Shown here piece after piece: positions 61,089 to 64,000 of a DNA stretch of 64,000 nucleotides. Numbering within the stretch: position 1 is the stretch's first letter; every line of letters begins with the position of its first letter. Both the position numbers and the translations under genes were made by a program. The DNA comes from Tanytarsus gracilentus (Eukaryota > Arthropoda > Insecta > Diptera > Chironomidae), in NCBI GenBank assembly GCA_038502055.1, contig JAXRKN010000045.1:9103501-9167500 (forward strand), in the 5' to 3' direction. The notes under the pieces are model-generated. The model was given only the letters and a program-made list of their open reading frames with translations. It had not been told where the DNA came from and ran no database searches.

Positions 61089-61605
61089 TTTTTCGAGTGA
61101 AACTCGAAGAATGATTTTGAATGACTGAGAAGAGAATTTTAAAGCTCTTGAGGGAATATCACTCAATAAAAAAGATTAATTTTGGTGTTGATTAGATTAA
61201 TTTACTATCAAAAATTAATTTTTGCGGAGCATTTTCTTTGAGTGTAACTGATAATAAAATGATTTATTTTGGAAATCATAAAAAATATTTATAAAATTCA
61301 AAAAACGCTTAATACAATATGTGAAAAAATTATTCTGAAGACTTTTTCAATTAATTATTATTAATTCAAACAAAATTTAATAACTACAAATTTATTTCTT
61401 TAAGTAAGTTACTTTTTAATCTAAATTCTAAAAATGATATTAACTCTTTTTTATGTTATTACTATGAAATTACCTTTTTCGCAATTACTTAATTATAATT
61501 TATTTTTCATGTCACGTCATAAAAAATGATGTGGTAAAAGTGAATTAAGTTGACATGCACAAAGTCAGTGTGTTTTAATCAATTCCTGAAGTTTGTTTTA
61601 AAAAA
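61089..61605. promoter_or_regulatory. divergent promoter region between CTH and the Gr
   Basis: 517 bases of very AT-rich DNA between two divergent starts. It must hold the CTH promoter on the minus strand and, if the receptor is expressed, its promoter on the plus strand. No clear TATA/initiator pair could be picked. Confidence 0.35.
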
Positions 61606-62901
61606 ATGGAGAGAAATCAAAATCCTCAAATAATTTTTTCTAAATCAACATTTTTATTTCAAATTTTTGGTCTTCAATATTTTTCTTTTTCTACCAAAAA
61701 TTCTTTCATTGTGATTGAAAATTTGTGGCAATTTAATTTTTATAATTTTAATCGTCGCTGCAGAAGTTTTTGGAGTCATAAACGTTATTTTAATCGAACG
61801 AAAGCATCAAAACTCCTCAAAAGTGACAAATGGATTAGTTTTTCAATTCGGAACTTATTCATTTATGGTCTCAATTGTCTTAATGTCCGCGATTCACGCA
61901 AGAATGACAACTGAAAAGGGGAAGAAAATTTATAAGAATTTATCGAGAGTTTTTAAATTATTTGCAGAACAATTAAGATACATCGTAAATTACAATGAAG
62001 CGCTTGAGAAATTTAATCTTAAAATGATTGTGTTAAGCATAAGTTTTTCTCTTTTGTCAATTGCAACTCAATGTTTTATTTTTCATTATAATCAATCGGC
62101 AATTTTTTACTGGGCACTTTTGTCAGTTTTTCCTTACTTCATAATCTCCATTGGATTTTTTAAATTCATTTACTACATGGAATTAATTAAAATTAATCTC
62201 GCTGCAATTAAGAATGTTCTGAAGGATGCTTTGGAATCAAAATACACTTTTCATGCTGATGATATTATTTTAAAAGTTCAATCAAAATCACTTCACGATT
62301 CAAGCACATTTAATACGATTTTGCACCTGAAAAAAATTTATTTGACACTCTATGAGACAACGGAATTAATAAACAGCATTTGTAGTGTTGGAATACTCAC
62401 TAAATTAATAACAAGTGTAGTTGGTGACATTTCGTCTGTTTATAAAGTTTATTTAATATCATCAGGGCAAATGGTGATTGAAAGGATTGCAGGTAAATTT
62501 AAATTTATTGAAAAATTTTAATAATTCTTTAAATTTTCTATTTTAGTTCCAATTTTCCATTTAATCTACACTGCAACTATTTTTATTTCGTTAATTCAAT
62601 ATGCGTGTTCTGCTTATAATGAGGTTAAAATTAAATTTAAAATTTTTCATTTTAATTTTCTCATTTTTTAATTTAAACAAAGCTTAATTTAATCGTGACT
62701 CTCCTTCATAAATTTGAGTTCGACCAATACGAGCGACAGCGGTGTAGAACGCACGAAGTTATTTTGGAAATGACAACGCAAATTACTCAACAACCGATTC
62801 TCTTTACAATCGCAGATTTTTTCGTAATTAATAAAACTTTTTTAGCTTCGATCACGACTGGAATTTTAACGTATGTGATAATTTTCACTCAGCTGAACTA
62901 A
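61606..62901 (+). pseudogene. Gr: insect gustatory receptor with reading-frame break (pseudogene or indel error)
   Basis: Seven-transmembrane chemoreceptor of the insect Gr family. The N-terminal part reads from the ATG at 61606 and contains the family start pattern FQIFGLQYFSF. The rest continues in the next frame from about 61715 (TM1 NLIFIILIVAAEVFGVINV), so a one-base surplus or two-base deficit lies near 61713-61740. That is far too small for an intron. After the break the frame is intact: 61715-62492, 62547-62623 and 62683-62901, joined in phases 1 and 0 across 54- and 59-base introns, as usual for the 3' end of Gr genes. The C-terminus has FTIADFFVIN and the signature TYVIIFTQLN (family TYhhhhhQF). 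Total would be about 393 residues. Otherwise intact splicing suggests either a very young pseudogene or a sequencing indel in an AT-rich run. Confidence 0.82.
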
Positions 62902-63366
62902 ATTTTAAGACAATTAACTTCAACAAACAATGTTTTTATTGGTTCACTTCAAACTCATACAATGATTCAAGAGGCGGCCGCCAATGTCTGTTGAGTAAAT
63001 TTTTTTATTAAAATCCGCCATTTTGAGTAAATAACGAAAAATATTTTAGGGCACAAAACTATTTGCTTTAATTAATGAATTTTTTGGAGAATTCAAACTC
63101 TGATTTGAATTTTAATATCAAAAATCTCTTTTTGGCTGAGCTTCATTTATTGGCTATAAAATTGTAGTAGGGTGAGAAAATTTTTGTCGAATAAAACAAA
63201 ACATTTAAATGTAAAAATTAAGGAGAAGAAGTCAAAATTTTGCTAATTATTTAAATAAACCTGATGATTTTGAAGAAAAAAAATTACCTTTTTTTAATAA
63301 TTCCTCGTGGCGGTTTTTGTCCCTTATAAATTTCTCACAACAGATTTTGCTGCTTTAAAATTCAAT
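62902..63366. other. convergent spacer after the Gr
   Basis: 465 bases between converging stop codons, mostly AT-rich 3'UTR-like sequence. A small GC-rich island (GGCGGCCGCC, 62973-62982) stands out from its surroundings but has no supporting context. Confidence 0.4.
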
Positions 63367-63627
63367 TTATTTTTTTCCTGATATTTTTTTAGCATATTCC
63401 TCTTTTTTGATTCCATAATCCCAATGTTTGGAACCGTCCGGTCTTTCAAACATGTGACTCCCCGGCTTTTTGTGTTGTTTTGATTTTTGATTACAAGTTG
63501 ACGAAGTTGAACTACTTTTTGGACGCTCAAAGAAAGGCGCTAGGTCGGCATCTTTTAAATTTTGACAAGAGTTTGAAGATGAAGTGTTAGAACTTGCGTC
63601 ATTACTTGAATATTTGCTTTTTTCCAT
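63367..63627 (-). CDS. small serine/lysine-rich protein, 86 residues, unrecognised
   Basis: Single-exon frame from an ATG at 63627 with an A-rich context (TAAAA before the ATG). The N-terminal half is serine/asparagine-rich and probably disordered (SSNDASSNTSSSNSC). The C-terminal half looks more ordered: a repeated FERP motif (APFFERPKSS, then HMFERPDGSKHWDYG) and a basic end (KKEEYAKKISGKK). No signal peptide or membrane segment. A TATA box and a good initiator lie upstream at the right spacing, which is the main reason to believe the gene is real. I do not recognise the family. Confidence 0.6.
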   Translation of the reverse strand: MEKSKYSSNDASSNTSSSNSCQNLKDADLAPFFERPKSSSTSSTCNQKSKQHKKPGSHMFERPDGSKHWDYGIKKEEYAKKISGKK

Positions 63628-63682
63628 TTTTAGTTAAAAGAAAATTTAATTTCAAAACTCAACTCAAGAAACAAAAATTTAA

Positions 63683-63723
63683 TACTGAATGTGTCAGAAC
63701 ACATTGCTACTTCTATATATATG
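63683..63723 (-). promoter_or_regulatory. TATA/initiator core promoter of the small gene
   Basis: On the minus strand a TATATATA box (about 63715-63723) is followed roughly 30 bases downstream by ATTCAGTATT (63681-63690), a perfect match to the arthropod TCAGT initiator. Transcription would start about 60 bases before the ATG at 63627. Confidence 0.55.
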
Positions 63724-64000
63724 GCTTTTTATGCTCTCTCATAGTTGACGAAATAAGAGAGCGAATTTTATAATATATCAGAGAGCGAGCGATAAACTTT
63801 CATTCACGTTTAAAAATTTCCAAATGAGCATAAAAATAATTTTATGTTTTTTTTTCCCACAAAATTCTTGATTTATTTTTTAATGATTAAAAATGTTTGA
63901 TATTTAAAAAAATCCAAATTTTTCTTTTAATTTTTTTAAGAAGGAAAATGATTTAAAAACTTGACTTGGAAGTTATAAGTTAATAAAATATTTTATTGTT
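63724..64000. other. window end, no gene seen
   Basis: AT-rich sequence upstream of the small minus-strand gene. There is some A/G-rich text with GAGAGCGAG near 63780, and T/A homopolymers after 63840. No coding signal reaches the window edge. Confidence 0.45.

Noticed and set aside
61606..61914. Continuous 102-codon frame across the Gr N-terminus read as a separate small gene
   Set aside because: Only its first ~36 residues look protein-like (Gr N-terminus); after that the adjacent frame carries the Gr helices, so this is one broken gene.
62971..62983. GC-rich GAGGCGGCCGCCA island as a cloning-vector or regulatory signature
   Set aside because: It contains a NotI-type octamer, but flanks are native AT-rich sequence with no vector similarity, and one short island is not enough for a regulatory call.
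1..64000. CRISPR arrays, rRNA genes, viral or LTR/DNA transposon coding regions
   Set aside because: No regular spacer-repeat pattern, no rRNA-like GC-rich blocks, and no reverse transcriptase, integrase or transposase frames were seen.

Overview
The window is AT-rich eukaryotic nuclear DNA. It carries spliced genes with mostly short GT-AG introns (about 54-160 bases), a few long introns, and long intergenic spacers. The gene set (Synj, Ids, a cortex-like Cdc20, Mip/allatostatin-B, an insect-type gustatory receptor) points to an insect. Divergence and composition suggest a nematoceran fly (midge or mosquito-like Diptera); the order-level call is inference. No bacterial operons, CRISPR arrays, rRNA or tRNA genes were seen.

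Layout. 1-3334 (+) holds the 3' two thirds of synaptojanin. 3934-4352 (+) is a two-exon, unusually diverged enhancer-of-rudimentary homologue. 6141-10243 (+) is an equilibrative nucleoside transporter in six exons, with a 29-bp tandem repeat in its first intron. 10244-20338 is mostly spacer, with a possible first exon for the next gene. 20356-20841 and 25245-25786 (+) are two separate, complete precursors for myoinhibitory peptides (Mip, allatostatin-B). Each has its own signal peptide and four W(X6-7)W-amide peptides, which looks like a tandem duplication. 27440-28206 (+) is an unrecognised basic protein with a PP1-docking-like motif. 28538-29721 (-) is SNAPC1/SNAP43, head to head with CCT8 (30071-31813, +). 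32918-34129 (-) is an unrecognised secreted protein. 36451-38255 (+) is iduronate 2-sulfatase. 39680-41330 (+) is a cortex-like APC/C activator, and 41461-41733 (-) is a tentative small gene just beyond it. 41734-52246 is a 10.5-kb stretch without a convincing gene. 52247-56038 (+) is a 907-residue coiled-coil protein. 57948-59280 (-) is a HOIL-1-like RBR ubiquitin ligase and 59652-61088 (-) is cystathionine gamma-lyase. 61606-62901 (+) is a gustatory receptor with a reading-frame break. 63367-63627 (-) is a small serine/lysine-rich protein with a good TATA/initiator promoter.

How the genes relate. This is ordinary metazoan gene order, not a pathway cluster. Housekeeping functions (CCT8, SNAPC1, CTH, Ids, Ent) sit beside neuronal and reproductive genes (Synj, Mip pair, Gr, cort). 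The most notable arrangement is the pair of Mip precursors about 4.4 kb apart, with similar length, peptide count, N-terminal plan and apparent promoter/5'UTR/intron layout. Other points of interest are the fast-evolving e(r) copy, an RBR ligase with a SUMO-interacting motif and an extra N-terminal zinc finger, the frame-broken Gr, a poly(A)-tailed insertion-like tract, and two short motifs recurring in noncoding DNA.
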